A DNA stretch of 58,418 nt from an uncultured Acetatifactor sp. (GCA_910577035.1 CAJTKW010000022.1:4792-63209); one strand, 5' to 3'. Shown: positions 15,865 through 24,755, counted from the first letter of the stretch. A program made the numbers and translations. The notes: a model not told the origin generated them from the letters alone.

Positions 15865-17487
15865 ATGGCAAAGGAAATTAAATACGGTGCGGAAGCACGC
15901 GCGGCATTAGAACAGGGTGTCAACCAGCTGGCTGATACCGTCAGAGTTACACTGGGACCCAAAGGAAGAAACGTGGTGCTGGATAAGTCTTTCGGCGCTC
16001 CCCTGATTACCAATGACGGCGTGACCATTGCCAAGGAGATTGAGCTGGAGAATGCTTTTGAAAATATGGGAGCACAGCTTGTAAAGGAAGTGGCTACCAA
16101 AACCAACGATGTTGCCGGAGACGGCACCACTACCGCTACCGTTCTTGCCCAGGCGATGGTGAACGGGGGCATGAAGAACCTGGCGGCAGGTGCTAACCCC
16201 ATTATCCTGAGAAAGGGTATGAAGAAGGCTACCGACTGTGCGGTGGAAGCTATTTCCGGGATGAGCCAGAAGGTGAACGGCAAGGAGCACATTGCAAGAG
16301 TTGCTGCCATCTCTGCAGGTGACGAGGGCGTCGGACAGCTGGTTGCGGATGCCATGGAGAAGGTGAGCGGGGACGGTGTTATTACCATCGAGGAATCCAA
16401 GACCATGCAGACGGAGCTTGACCTGGTGGAAGGTATGCAGTTCGACCGGGGATATATATCCGCATACATGGCTACCGATATGGATAAGATGGAGGCAACT
16501 CTGGACAATCCCCATATTCTGATTACGGATAAGAAGATTTCCAATATTCAGGAGATTCTGCCCCTGCTGGAGCAGGTGGTACAGTCCGGTGCAAAGCTGC
16601 TGATTATTGCGGAGGATGTGGAAGGTGAGGCCCTGACTACTCTGATTGTCAACAAGCTGCGGGGAACCTTTAACGTAGTGGCCGTTAAGGCACCCGGTTA
16701 CGGCGACAGAAGAAAAGATATGCTGCAGGATATTGCAATTCTGACCGGCGGCACCGTAATCAGCTCCGATCTGGGGTATGAGCTGAAGGATACGACCATG
16801 GATATGCTGGGCCATGCCAAGAGCGTAAAGGTTCAGAAGGAGAACACGGTCATCGTTGACGGTGAGGGTGACAAGAGCGAGATTCAGGCAAGAATTGCCC
16901 AGATTAAGAAGCAGATTGAAGAGACTACCTCGGATTTCGACAGGGAGAAGCTGCAGGAGAGGCTGGCCAAGCTGGCAGGCGGCGTAGCGGTAATCCGCGT
17001 AGGTGCGGCTACCGAGACCGAGATGAAGGAGGCAAAGCTCCGCATGGAGGATGCGCTGGCAGCTACCAGGGCGGCAGTGGAAGAAGGAATCATCTGCGGC
17101 GGCGGCGCGGCTTATATCCACGCTTCCAAGAAGGTAGAAAAGCTGGCTGAAGAGCTGGAAGGCGACGAGAAGACAGGTGCGCAGCTGGTGCTGAAGGCTC
17201 TGGAGGCTCCTCTGTTCCACATTGCTGCAAACGCAGGGCTGGAGGGCAGCGTTATCATCAACAAGGTAAAGGAGTCCAAGGAAGGCGTAGGCTTCGATGT
17301 CCTGAAGGAAGAGTACGTTGACATGGTAGCGGCAGGAATCCTGGATCCCGCCAAGGTGACCAGAAGTGCGCTGCAGAATGCCACCAGTGTGGCCAGCACG
17401 CTGCTGACCACCGAGAGCGTTGTGGCAAATATTAAGGAAGAAACCCCTGCTATGCCTGCAGGAGGCGGCATGGGCGGTATGATGTAA
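15865..17487 (+). CDS. groEL: Chaperonin GroEL
   Basis: 540 residues, full length. It shows VRVTLGPKGRNVVLDKSFG, NDVAGDGTTTATVLAQAM (ATP binding and hydrolysis, with the conserved Asp), the apical-domain stretch EGMQFDRGYISAYM, and the C-terminal GGGMGGMM tail. It assembles into double heptameric rings that fold proteins with GroES. Start ATG 15865 follows GGAGGCAG. It is cotranscribed with groES under HrcA and closes at a strong terminator. Confidence 0.98.
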   Translation: MAKEIKYGAEARAALEQGVNQLADTVRVTLGPKGRNVVLDKSFGAPLITNDGVTIAKEIELENAFENMGAQLVKEVATKTNDVAGDGTTTATVLAQAMVNGGMKNLAAGANPIILRKGMKKATDCAVEAISGMSQKVNGKEHIARVAAISAGDEGVGQLVADAMEKVSGDGVITIEESKTMQTELDLVEGMQFDRGYISAYMATDMDKMEATLDNPHILITDKKISNIQEILPLLEQVVQSGAKLLIIAEDVEGEALTTLIVNKLRGTFNVVAVKAPGYGDRRKDMLQDIAILTGGTVISSDLGYELKDTTMDMLGHAKSVKVQKENTVIVDGEGDKSEIQARIAQIKKQIEETTSDFDREKLQERLAKLAGGVAVIRVGAATETEMKEAKLRMEDALAATRAAVEEGIICGGGAAYIHASKKVEKLAEELEGDEKTGAQLVLKALEAPLFHIAANAGLEGSVIINKVKESKEGVGFDVLKEEYVDMVAAGILDPAKVTRSALQNATSVASTLLTTESVVANIKEETPAMPAGGGMGGMM

Positions 17488-17498
17488 CCGGCGGCTGT

Positions 17499-17534
17499 AA
17501 AAGAGGGCGTCCCATTTATGGGATGCCCTCTTTT
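17499..17534 (+). terminator. Intrinsic terminator of groESL
   Basis: A long stem of about 16 bp between AAAAGAGGGCGTCCCAT (17499-17515) and TGGGATGCCCTCTTTT (17519-17534), with one G-T pair, ending in T4. Confidence 0.9.
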
Positions 17535-17598
17535 AGGTCTCTTTCGGCGGTGCGCCCGGGGTACAAGTTCCTGATAGAAATAAATTACAAAAAACTGC

Positions 17599-17627
17599 TT
17601 GACATAGTATTAAAAACCATGTAATCT
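17599..17627 (+). promoter_or_regulatory. Probable promoter of the glycosyltransferase/acyltransferase operon
   Basis: TTGACA (17599-17604), 17-bp spacer, TAATCT (17622-17627). A second possible -10, TATAAT at 17675-17680, has only a T-run at the -35 position. Either would serve the gene at 17744. Confidence 0.5.
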
Positions 17628-17743
17628 GGTGCTGATAAGACAAATATCCTGTTTTTTTTCACGCCGGAGTGTGCTATAATCCATCTAATGTTGACTGAGA
17701 GAAGCGAACTGCCGGCGGCAGGTAAAACGGGAGAGGAAGCTGA

Positions 17744-17917
17744 ATGAAACGATTCGAGTATATTGTGGCAGATATTGACGGTGATTATGCTCACTTAAAG
17801 CAATTGGACGGGGAGTCGGACGAACGGAAGCTGGTAGCCAGGGCCCTTTTGCCGCCGGAGATTACAGAGGGGACGAAGCTCCTTTATGAGTGGATGTCTT
17901 ACACGATTATGGAGTAA
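17744..17917 (+). CDS. Small protein of unknown function, first gene of the glycosyltransferase operon
   Basis: 57 residues starting MKRFEYIVADIDGDYAHLKQ, with a conserved-looking KLVARALLPPEI segment and an acidic end. The start has GAGAGGAAG seven bases upstream. The stop TAA shares its last A with the ATG of the next gene (TAATG at 17915-17919), so the two are translationally coupled. No motif is recognised. The coupling and codon usage argue for a real gene that acts with, or regulates, the GT8 enzyme. Confidence 0.7.
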   Translation: MKRFEYIVADIDGDYAHLKQLDGESDERKLVARALLPPEITEGTKLLYEWMSYTIME

Positions 17918-18753
17918 TGACGGTTATGGTAAACATTTTGCTATGCGGGAACGAAAAGGTTTTTGACGGGGCTTTGACCCAGTTGATTTCCATGACGAAC
18001 CGTACGGAAGAGACAGTTCATGTATATGTAATGACCATGGAGCTGACCAGAGTGCGCCGGGACTTTACCCCGATCACCCAGGGGCAGGTCGATTTCCTGA
18101 ATCGCGTGGTCAGAAAGAGGAATCCTGACAATCTGGTGGAGAGGCTGGATGTAACGGAGCTGTATGAGCAGGAATTCCATAAATGTGTCAATGAGACGGC
18201 ATACTGCACACCTTATACACTGCTGCGGCTTCTGGCGGATTTGATTCCCGGGATTCCGGATAAGCTTCTGTACCTGGATATTGATATTATGATTGCCGGA
18301 GATATTAAGCAGCTCTGGGACATTGACGTAACGGGTTATGAGTATGCCGCGGTAAAGGAGAAATATGGCTGCTGGCTGATCCGGCCCGACTATTTCAACG
18401 CAGGAATGCTGCTGTTAAATATGGAAAGGATCAGGGAGACCGGGCTGCTGGGAAAGGCCAGGGAGCTGATCCGGACGAAGAAGCTTCTGTTTGCGGATCA
18501 GTCGGCTATCTTTAAGGCCACCACCAGGAAGAAACTGATTCCCAGGATCTACAACGAGCAGTCTAAGTTTAACAAGAAGGACACGATAGTGTGCCATTTT
18601 TGCAAACGGTTGATGTTTCGACCCTATCCCCATACGGAAAATTACAAGCAGTGGCAGGTGGAGGAGATCCATAAGTATCTGCACTGCCATGCTTTTGACG
18701 AGGACCTGGAAGAGTATCTGAAATGGAAAGCGAAATTTGAAAGGGCTGAATAA
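17917..18753 (+). CDS. GT8-family glycosyltransferase
   Basis: 278 residues from ATG 17917. A Rossmann-like start (VNILLCGNEKVFDGALTQL) leads to LLYLDIDIMIAGDI, the DxD metal- and nucleotide-sugar-binding motif of GT8. FNAGMLLLNMERIR and DQSAIF follow, the usual GT8 C-terminal elements. GT8 enzymes transfer Gal, Glc or GlcNAc with retention, often onto LPS-like or glycolipid acceptors. The frame is open to 17890, but 17917 overlaps the stop of the small gene and is the natural coupled start. Acceptor unknown. Confidence 0.85.
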   Translation: MTVMVNILLCGNEKVFDGALTQLISMTNRTEETVHVYVMTMELTRVRRDFTPITQGQVDFLNRVVRKRNPDNLVERLDVTELYEQEFHKCVNETAYCTPYTLLRLLADLIPGIPDKLLYLDIDIMIAGDIKQLWDIDVTGYEYAAVKEKYGCWLIRPDYFNAGMLLLNMERIRETGLLGKARELIRTKKLLFADQSAIFKATTRKKLIPRIYNEQSKFNKKDTIVCHFCKRLMFRPYPHTENYKQWQVEEIHKYLHCHAFDEDLEEYLKWKAKFERAE

Positions 18754-18812
18754 AAATGCGCGTTCGGTCTTTAAACAGGTGTGCGGCGCAGCACACAGAC
18801 AGGTGAAAAGAG

Positions 18813-19733
18813 ATGATAATCCCCATTTTTTTTGCAGTAGACGACGGATATTGCCCCTTTCTGGCCGTGGCGGTACAGTCCCTGATTGACAATAGTTCTC
18901 CGGAGAATACCTACCTGATTAAGGTATTGAATACGGATATAAGCGAAGAGAATAAGAAAAGGATCTCAAAATACGAAAGAGAGAATGTGGATATTGAGTT
19001 TGTTGACCTCAACTACTATATTCAGAAGATAAAGGATAAGCTGTACACCAGGGACTATTACTCCAAGACAACTTATTTCAGACTGTTCCTGCCCAACCTG
19101 TATCCTCAGTATGACAAGGTGCTGTATCTGGACAGCGATATTGTGATACTGGATGATATTGCCAAATTGTACAGTATCGATATGGGGGACAATCTGGTGG
19201 CGGCAGCTCCCGACGACGTGATCCAGTTCAACGAGGTGTTCCAGACTTACGCGGAGAAGGTGGTGGGAGTGGCCAGCTATAAGAATTATTTCAATGCCGG
19301 CATCCTCTTGATGAACCTGGACCAGATGCGGAAATTTAAATTCCAGGAGAAATTTGTCTATTCCCTTGACCGGATTACCTTTGCGGTGGCCCAAGACCAG
19401 GATTATTTAAACAGGCTTTGCAAGGGGCGGGTGCTTTTGTTTGAGAGGATCTGGAACAGGATGCCCATTGCGGATCCTAAGATCAAGACGGAAAATGTCA
19501 AGCTGATTCATTATAACCTGGCCTTTAAGCCCTGGCATTTCGAGGATATTCTTTACAAGGAATTTTTCTGGATGTACGCTCAGGAGACGGAATATTTCGA
19601 TGAAATCCAGCAGATCAGGGAGAATTTTACGGAGGAGGACCGCCTGAAGGACGCCCAGGCCCATGAGAGGCTGAAAAGGCTGGCAAGGAAGGAATCCGAT
19701 TGCGTGGGCGACGACAGGAAGTACAGGCGCTGA
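18813..19733 (+). CDS. GT8-family glycosyltransferase
   Basis: 306 residues. It begins MIIPIFFAVDDGYCPFLAVA, the classic GT8 opening, and has YYSKTTYFRLFLPNLYPQYD, then VLYLDSDIVILDDI (DxD) and YFNAGILLMNLDQMR. HYNLAFKPWHF near residue 235 supplies the conserved metal-binding His-Y-x-G/A-like element. It is only distantly similar to the preceding GT8, so the two probably add different sugars. The gap of 59 bp and the shared strand place it in the same operon. Confidence 0.88.
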   Translation: MIIPIFFAVDDGYCPFLAVAVQSLIDNSSPENTYLIKVLNTDISEENKKRISKYERENVDIEFVDLNYYIQKIKDKLYTRDYYSKTTYFRLFLPNLYPQYDKVLYLDSDIVILDDIAKLYSIDMGDNLVAAAPDDVIQFNEVFQTYAEKVVGVASYKNYFNAGILLMNLDQMRKFKFQEKFVYSLDRITFAVAQDQDYLNRLCKGRVLLFERIWNRMPIADPKIKTENVKLIHYNLAFKPWHFEDILYKEFFWMYAQETEYFDEIQQIRENFTEEDRLKDAQAHERLKRLARKESDCVGDDRKYRR

Positions 19734-19798
19734 GATGAATTTCCTGAAATATATTTACTGTGTGGGCCGGCCGTGCCGGCATGTCTGGAGGTGTAAAA

Positions 19799-20686
19799 TT
19801 GGCTGTAACAAAGAGAAAAAAGGGATCGGAGCAGGCGCTGAAGGAGGTGCCTGAGAAGGCGCCGGACAGGCTGGCGGTTCTTGCGAGGATCGAGGAGCTG
19901 GAGCGGCAGGGGAGGTTTGACGTGGATGCGGAGGAGGATCCGCCTACTTTGCCCCTGGAGCCGGAACAAATAGATTATCTGCGGCTGAAGCCGTCCAGCA
20001 GGGCCAAAGTAAAGCTGTCCTATGCCCTGGCGGGTAAATTCCTGGACGGGCTGATCCGGGACGGAAAGCTGATCCTGAAGGAAATCAAGGGCATGGAATA
20101 CTTGAATGAGCTGGAATCCGGCGCCATACTTACCTGCAACCATTTCAATCCCTTCGACTGCTTTACGGTGGAGCATTTGTTCCGCACATCCAGGCATCAG
20201 GGGAAAAAGCAGCTGTTCAAGGTGATACGGGAGGGAAATTATACGAATTTCCCCGGCTTTTACGGTTTTTTGTTTCGAAATTGCAATACATTGCCCTTGA
20301 GCCAGAATAAGAAGACCATGTACAATTTCCTGCGGGCGGTGGATACCATTCTCCAGAGGGGGGATTTCATCCTCATTTACCCGGAGCAGAGCTTATGGTG
20401 GAATTACAGAAAGCCGAAGCCCCTGAAAAACGGCGCTTATAAATTTGCAGTGAAGAACCATGTTCCCGTACTGCCCATTTTTATTACCATGGAGGACAGC
20501 GACGAATACGGGCCGGACGGATTCCCGATCCAGGAGTACACTGTGTTTATTGATAAACCCATTTATCCTCAGGGCGGGCTGTCGGAACGGGAGCAGGTCA
20601 GCGCCATGCGCCAGGAAAATTATAAGGTTTGGAGCCGGATCTATGAAGAATTCTACGGAAAGCCGGTGGAATACACCACCGAGTAA
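19799..20686 (+). CDS. PlsC-like 1-acylglycerol-phosphate acyltransferase family protein
   Basis: About 295 residues. LTCNHFNPFD carries the HX4D catalytic motif, FRNCNTLPLSQ is the block II region, and ILIYPEQSLWW is the block III EGT-like element. A C-terminal VPVLPIFITMED strand completes the fold. TTG 19799 is proposed as start because GGAGG (19787-19791) lies seven bases upstream; ATG 19781 overlaps that site and is less likely. It would acylate a lipid head or glycolipid at the membrane. The next gene overlaps it by 44 bp. Confidence 0.75.
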   Translation: MAVTKRKKGSEQALKEVPEKAPDRLAVLARIEELERQGRFDVDAEEDPPTLPLEPEQIDYLRLKPSSRAKVKLSYALAGKFLDGLIRDGKLILKEIKGMEYLNELESGAILTCNHFNPFDCFTVEHLFRTSRHQGKKQLFKVIREGNYTNFPGFYGFLFRNCNTLPLSQNKKTMYNFLRAVDTILQRGDFILIYPEQSLWWNYRKPKPLKNGAYKFAVKNHVPVLPIFITMEDSDEYGPDGFPIQEYTVFIDKPIYPQGGLSEREQVSAMRQENYKVWSRIYEEFYGKPVEYTTE

Positions 20687-21467
20687 GGTGATCTATTATA
20701 CGGATGAGCTGAATGAGGAATTTTCCACGGCGCAGATCGTCCCCAGGGTGATTGACAGGAACTTTCGGTATTTCCACGGGAGGCTCTGGAATTTTTGTTC
20801 CCTGGCGGTGCAGAATGTGCTGAGTATGCCCATCAAGCTTCTTTATCAGAAGCTAAAGTTTCATTTAAAATATATAGGGAAAGAAAAGCTGAAAGAATGT
20901 CGTAACACGGGTTATTTTATATACGGCAATCATACCCAGCCCTTTGCGGACACGTTTATTCCCAGTGTGGCCAATTATCCTCACCGTAATTTCTTCATTG
21001 TCAACCCGGAGAATGTATCCATGCCGGGGATGCAGGTATTGGTGGAAATGCTGGGGGCAATTCCCATTCCCTGTGATACAGGAGGAATGAAGAATTTCGT
21101 GAAGGCCGTGGAAGATAAGATTCGCCGGAATTACTCGGTTACCATTTACCCCGAGGCCCATATCTGGCCTTATTACACGGGGATCAGGCCCTTTAAGGCC
21201 GTATCTTTTAAGTACCCCGTGACTTTGGGCTGTCCGGCCTATTGCCTTACCAACACCTATCACAGGCGGCCCGGCAGGCCGGGAAAGGTGAACATCCTTA
21301 CTTATATTGACGGTCCCTTTTATCCGGATGACAGCCTAAAGCCCAGGGAGCGGCAGCAGGAGCTGCGGAACCGGGTGTATCAGTGTATGCTGGAGCGCAG
21401 CAGGGAGAGTGATTATGAGGTGATTGCATATCGGAGGGCGGAACAGGACAGTGATGCGCCCAAGTGA
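20643..21467 (+). CDS. Second PlsC-like acyltransferase, variant active-site spacing
   Basis: 274 residues from ATG 20643, overlapping the preceding acyltransferase by 44 bp. FIYGNHTQPFADTFIPS holds the catalytic His, but the acid is five residues on (HX5D), not the standard HX4D. VTIYPEAHIWPYYTGIRPF is the block III region, and AIPIPCDTGGMKNF resembles block II. It is a lysophospholipid-acyltransferase-like protein common next to its paralogue. GTG 20688 is another possible start. With the GT8 genes it suggests synthesis of an acylated glycan or glycolipid; the product is unknown. Confidence 0.75.
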   Translation: MKNSTESRWNTPPSKVIYYTDELNEEFSTAQIVPRVIDRNFRYFHGRLWNFCSLAVQNVLSMPIKLLYQKLKFHLKYIGKEKLKECRNTGYFIYGNHTQPFADTFIPSVANYPHRNFFIVNPENVSMPGMQVLVEMLGAIPIPCDTGGMKNFVKAVEDKIRRNYSVTIYPEAHIWPYYTGIRPFKAVSFKYPVTLGCPAYCLTNTYHRRPGRPGKVNILTYIDGPFYPDDSLKPRERQQELRNRVYQCMLERSRESDYEVIAYRRAEQDSDAPK

Positions 21468-21505
21468 TAGGGCGTGAAGCGTCAAAACAGGATACCGGCA
21501 GTCAG

Positions 21506-21530
21506 GCGGCACTTACAGGTGCCGCTTTTT
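21506..21530 (+). terminator. Intrinsic terminator of the glycosyltransferase/acyltransferase operon
   Basis: Stem GCGGCAC (21506-21512) with GTGCCGC (21519-21525) followed by T5. Confidence 0.9.
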
Positions 21531-21557
21531 GCAGTGTGACGGGCATGCCGCCGGTCC

Positions 21558-21576
21558 GTGCACCTGAACGGTGCAC
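21558..21576 (+). promoter_or_regulatory. Inverted repeat, possible operator for the LytTR gene
   Basis: GTGCACC-TGAAC-GGTGCAC, a perfect 7-bp inverted repeat flanked by CCGGTC at 21551-21556 and again at 21584-21589. It lies 46 bp upstream of the -35 box of the LytTR promoter, the usual place for an activator or autoregulatory site. Confidence 0.45.
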
Positions 21577-21622
21577 AATGTTACCGGTCAGTTCCCAATA
21601 ATTACCTCTTGCGCATAGACTG

Positions 21623-21650
21623 TTTACAGCCTTTTCATTCTCTGTATACT
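21623..21650 (+). promoter_or_regulatory. Promoter of the LytTR/LiaF-like operon
   Basis: TTTACA (21623-21628), 16-bp spacer, TATACT (21645-21650). The 100-base leader that follows contains a hairpin, ACGCAGG/CCTGCGT, near 21670-21695. Confidence 0.6.
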
Positions 21651-21749
21651 GTAATTATAGGCACGGGACACGCAGGATCATCGGAACCTGCGTTTGCAGG
21701 AACTTCTGAAGCATTCTTTATCCGGGTATGAGATTCCGGAAAGGGAACC

Positions 21750-22223
21750 ATGGGGGTCAGTATGAAGGTTAAGATTGAGATCGTGGAGGGGCTGGAGGAA
21801 GAAGAGGCGGTAATCCGCTGCGGAAGCCTGAATGATGCCGTCATCAGTCTCCAGGACTATCTTTCAAAACAGAATAACGGCAGGCGGTGTCTGCTTCTGA
21901 CCCAGGGAGGGACGGACTTCTTTATTCCCATGGCGGATATTTATTTCTTTGAGACGGAGGGGCGGGAGCTGCGGGCGCATACGGCGGATCAGATCTTTTT
22001 CTGCAGCTACAAGCTTTACGAGCTGGAAGAGATGCTCCCGGGAAGTTTTATGAGGATTTCCAAATCCACCATCGCCAACCTGGACCACATTTATTCCATT
22101 ACCAGGAACCTGACGGCTTCCAGTATGGTGGAATTTAAGGACAGCAGGAAGAAGACCATGGTATCCAGAGGATATTACAAGCTTCTGCTGGAACGGCTGA
22201 ATACAAGAAGACTTGGGAAATAG
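21750..22223 (+). CDS. LytTR-domain DNA-binding regulator without receiver domain
   Basis: 157 residues. The C-terminal 95 are a LytTR domain: IPMADIYFFETEGRELRAHT, then FMRISKSTIANLDHIYSI and FKDSRKKTMVSRGYYKLL. The N-terminus is short and shows no phosphoacceptor. Such stand-alone LytTR proteins are often paired with a membrane protein that controls them; here the next gene is a LiaF-like membrane protein. ATG 21750 has AAAGGG five bases upstream; ATG 21762 (MKVKIEIVEG) is an equally plausible start. It probably regulates its own promoter. Confidence 0.85.
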   Translation: MGVSMKVKIEIVEGLEEEEAVIRCGSLNDAVISLQDYLSKQNNGRRCLLLTQGGTDFFIPMADIYFFETEGRELRAHTADQIFFCSYKLYELEEMLPGSFMRISKSTIANLDHIYSITRNLTASSMVEFKDSRKKTMVSRGYYKLLLERLNTRRLGK

Positions 22224-22253
22224 CGAATGGAGATTAGAAGGGAGAACAAAGCA

Positions 22254-22976
22254 ATGAAGGGTGAATTTAATTTCACGGTGGATAAGGGCAATAAGGTGTT
22301 TTGGGGGATTCTGTTTCTGCTGGGAGCGGCGGCATTCCTGGTGAGCAGGCTGGGCCTTTTGGAAGGAGTCGGATTCTGGTCCATTCTTTTCAGTATTGGA
22401 CTGGTGGCAATCCTGATCAAAAACCTGGCCAGGAGGAGCTGGGGGGGGATTCTCTTTTCCCTGGCGTTTCTGGTGATTGTCAACGATGAGCTCCTGAAGC
22501 TGGAGGCAATCACTCCCTGGCCGGTACTGGGGGCGGCGCTGCTGGGAACCATCGGGCTGAATCTTCTGTTTCCCAAGGTGCACAGGGCGAAAAGCTATAA
22601 GCTGATTGCAGGCGGAGAGCATACCGCAGGGGATTATGTTTCAGGGGACAGGGCGTCCTATGAGAATACTTTCGGAAGTACGGTGAAATATGTGACGGGG
22701 GAAGTATCCCGGATCCACCTGGACAATGCCTTCGGCGGCATGGAGGTATATTTCTCCGATGCGGTTTTAAAGGACCACAGGGCAAACATAAAGATAGATT
22801 CCGCCTTCGGCAGGGTGGTTCTCTATGTCCCCGAGAATTGGCAGGTAATCAGCGAACATATGGAGACGGCTTTTGGCGATATGGTTATGGAACACGAGAA
22901 CCCTCCCGAGGCTGCGGATACCCTGTATGTGTCGGGAGAAATCAGCTTCGGTGCATTGCTGGTCACCAACGTGTGA
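22254..22976 (+). CDS. LiaF-like membrane protein, probable partner of the LytTR regulator
   Basis: 240 residues. About four membrane helices come first (WGILFLLGAAAFLVSRLGLL, FSIGLVAILIKNLA and onwards). A soluble C-terminal domain follows with repeated short strands (SYENTFGSTVKYV, LDNAFGGMEVYFSDA, IDSAFGRVVLYVPENW, ISFGALLV), the LiaF/cell-wall-active-antibiotic-response fold. LiaF-type proteins restrain stress regulators at the membrane, so this one may restrain the LytTR protein. ATG 22254 is ten bases after AGAAGGGAG; ATG 22227 is in frame. The ABC exporter follows 34 bp later. Confidence 0.75.
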   Translation: MKGEFNFTVDKGNKVFWGILFLLGAAAFLVSRLGLLEGVGFWSILFSIGLVAILIKNLARRSWGGILFSLAFLVIVNDELLKLEAITPWPVLGAALLGTIGLNLLFPKVHRAKSYKLIAGGEHTAGDYVSGDRASYENTFGSTVKYVTGEVSRIHLDNAFGGMEVYFSDAVLKDHRANIKIDSAFGRVVLYVPENWQVISEHMETAFGDMVMEHENPPEAADTLYVSGEISFGALLVTNV

Positions 22977-23010
22977 GAGCCGTCAAAATCTGAGAAAAGG
23001 GAGTGGGTAA

Positions 23011-24714
23011 ATGAAAAATATAAACAGATATAAACAGGCTTTTTATAAACATAATAAGTTAAATTATGGTTTAACATACATTGCGGTTATTGGCAGCGGA
23101 ATTGCGGAAGTGATGCTGGCAGTGCTGTTAAAGGAGCTGATGGATCTCGCGGGCAGCGGGAGCATGGCGGGGATGAGGCGCTGCCTGCTGATGACCCTTG
23201 CGCTGGTGGCGGCGTACTGTATTGCGCTTCTGCTCAAGCGGACGGTACTGTATAACTTTGTCAGGCGGGGGGTGGCTGCATACCGGAATGTGGCGTTTCA
23301 GGACATTACGGATAAAAGCATCGGCTCTCTCGGGAAAAATAACAGCAGTGATTATATATCTGCCCTCACAAATGACGTAACCACCATTGAGGCCAAATAT
23401 CTGCTGGCGGAATTTGACATCGTTTTCTCCCTGCTGACGGCGGGGCTGTCCCTGGCGCTGATGCTTTATTACAGCTGGATCATGACTTTGACGGTAATAG
23501 GGCTCTGTATCTTACCTGTGGCCGTATCCGTTATTTTCGGCAGCAGGATAGCGGAGCAGGAGAAGGAGATCAGCGACTGTAACGCCGGCTTTATGTCCAT
23601 GGTGAAGGATCTTTTAAGCGGTTTCAGCGTAGTGAAGAGTTTTCAGGCCCAGGAGGAAGCAGGGGCACTTTACAGGAAAAGGAATGAAGGCCTGGAGCAG
23701 GTGAAATGCAGACGCCGGAAGACGGCGGAGATGATCCAGATTATCTCCGGAATGGCGGGAGCCTCCGTGCAGATCGGGGTGTTTCTTTTAGGGGCGTATC
23801 TTGCCGTTCGGGGCCAGGTCACGGCGGGTGTGGTGGTAGCCTTCGTACAGATGATGAACTATATCCTTGGCCCCATAAATAAGCTTCCGGTACTTTTGGC
23901 AGACAGGAAGGCGGCGGTGAGGCTGATGGAGAAGCTGGCGGAGCTTTCGGTGGAGGACTGTGAGAAGAAGACGGAGCGCATGACCGGTGTGGGAGAGGGA
24001 ATCCGGTTTCAGGGGGTAAGCTTCTCCTATGAGGAGGGGAAGGATGTGCTGAAGGACGTGGACCTGGAGTTTGAGGCCGGGAAGAGCTATGCCGTCGTGG
24101 GAGCTTCCGGTTCGGGAAAGTCCACCCTGCTGAATCTGCTCCAGGGTCATTTTGACGGCTATGAAGGCAGGATTACCATGGACGGGAAAGAATTGAGGGA
24201 CGTGGACACGGACAGTATCTTCGACGTGGTTTCCGTGATCCAGCAGAACGTCTTTATCTTTGACGATACCATACGAAGGAATATCTGCCTGTTCCGGGAA
24301 TTCCCGGAGGATGCCGTGGAGTCGGCGGCATTCCGGGCCGGCTTAAAGACGCTGATCGGAGAAAAGGGCTGGGACTACGGCTGCGGCGAGGGCGGCGGGC
24401 ATTTGTCCGGAGGGGAGAAGCAGAGAATTTCCATTGCCAGGAGCCTGTTGAAAGAATCACAAGTGTTATTGGTAGATGAGGCTACGTCTGCCCTGGATAC
24501 GGAGACAGCGGAGAGCGTCACCAATGCCATTCTGGATGTGAAGGGGCTCACCCGGCTGGTGGTGACGCACAGGCTGGAGGAAAGGGAGCTGAACCGGTTT
24601 GACGGTATCATAGTGATGCGGGGCGGCCGTGTGGCAGAGCAGGGAACCTTTGATAAGCTGATGGGGCAAAAGGGGTATTTTTATTCCCTTTACCAGGTAA
24701 GCAGGGCGTGCTGA
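23011..24714 (+). CDS. ABC exporter, fused membrane and ATPase domains
   Basis: 567 residues. A six-helix ABC exporter membrane domain (1-310) is followed by a nucleotide-binding domain with Walker A GASGSGKST (about 364), the Q-loop VIQQNVFIF, signature LSGGEKQR, Walker B VLLVDEATSALD and an H-loop VTHR. Half-transporters of this type work as homo- or heterodimers and export lipids, peptides or drugs. No partner half is adjacent, so a homodimer is likely. It closely follows the LytTR/LiaF-like pair and is probably cotranscribed, which hints at a stress-response or antimicrobial-peptide export role (inference). Confidence 0.9.
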   Translation: MKNINRYKQAFYKHNKLNYGLTYIAVIGSGIAEVMLAVLLKELMDLAGSGSMAGMRRCLLMTLALVAAYCIALLLKRTVLYNFVRRGVAAYRNVAFQDITDKSIGSLGKNNSSDYISALTNDVTTIEAKYLLAEFDIVFSLLTAGLSLALMLYYSWIMTLTVIGLCILPVAVSVIFGSRIAEQEKEISDCNAGFMSMVKDLLSGFSVVKSFQAQEEAGALYRKRNEGLEQVKCRRRKTAEMIQIISGMAGASVQIGVFLLGAYLAVRGQVTAGVVVAFVQMMNYILGPINKLPVLLADRKAAVRLMEKLAELSVEDCEKKTERMTGVGEGIRFQGVSFSYEEGKDVLKDVDLEFEAGKSYAVVGASGSGKSTLLNLLQGHFDGYEGRITMDGKELRDVDTDSIFDVVSVIQQNVFIFDDTIRRNICLFREFPEDAVESAAFRAGLKTLIGEKGWDYGCGEGGGHLSGGEKQRISIARSLLKESQVLLVDEATSALDTETAESVTNAILDVKGLTRLVVTHRLEERELNRFDGIIVMRGGRVAEQGTFDKLMGQKGYFYSLYQVSRAC

Positions 24715-24726
24715 CCGATTGGACAT

Positions 24727-24755
24727 TTTACAAAAGAAAGTTTTTATGCTATAAT
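24727..24755 (+). promoter_or_regulatory. Promoter of the hybrid histidine kinase
   Basis: TTTACA (24727-24732), 17-bp spacer, perfect TATAAT (24750-24755), about 60 bp before the start codon. Confidence 0.75.

Noticed and set aside
17488..17743. Riboswitch or T-box leader before the glycosyltransferase operon
   Set aside because: No T-box sequence, no recognised riboswitch core and only a promoter-like pattern; the region is AT-rich without a clear structure.
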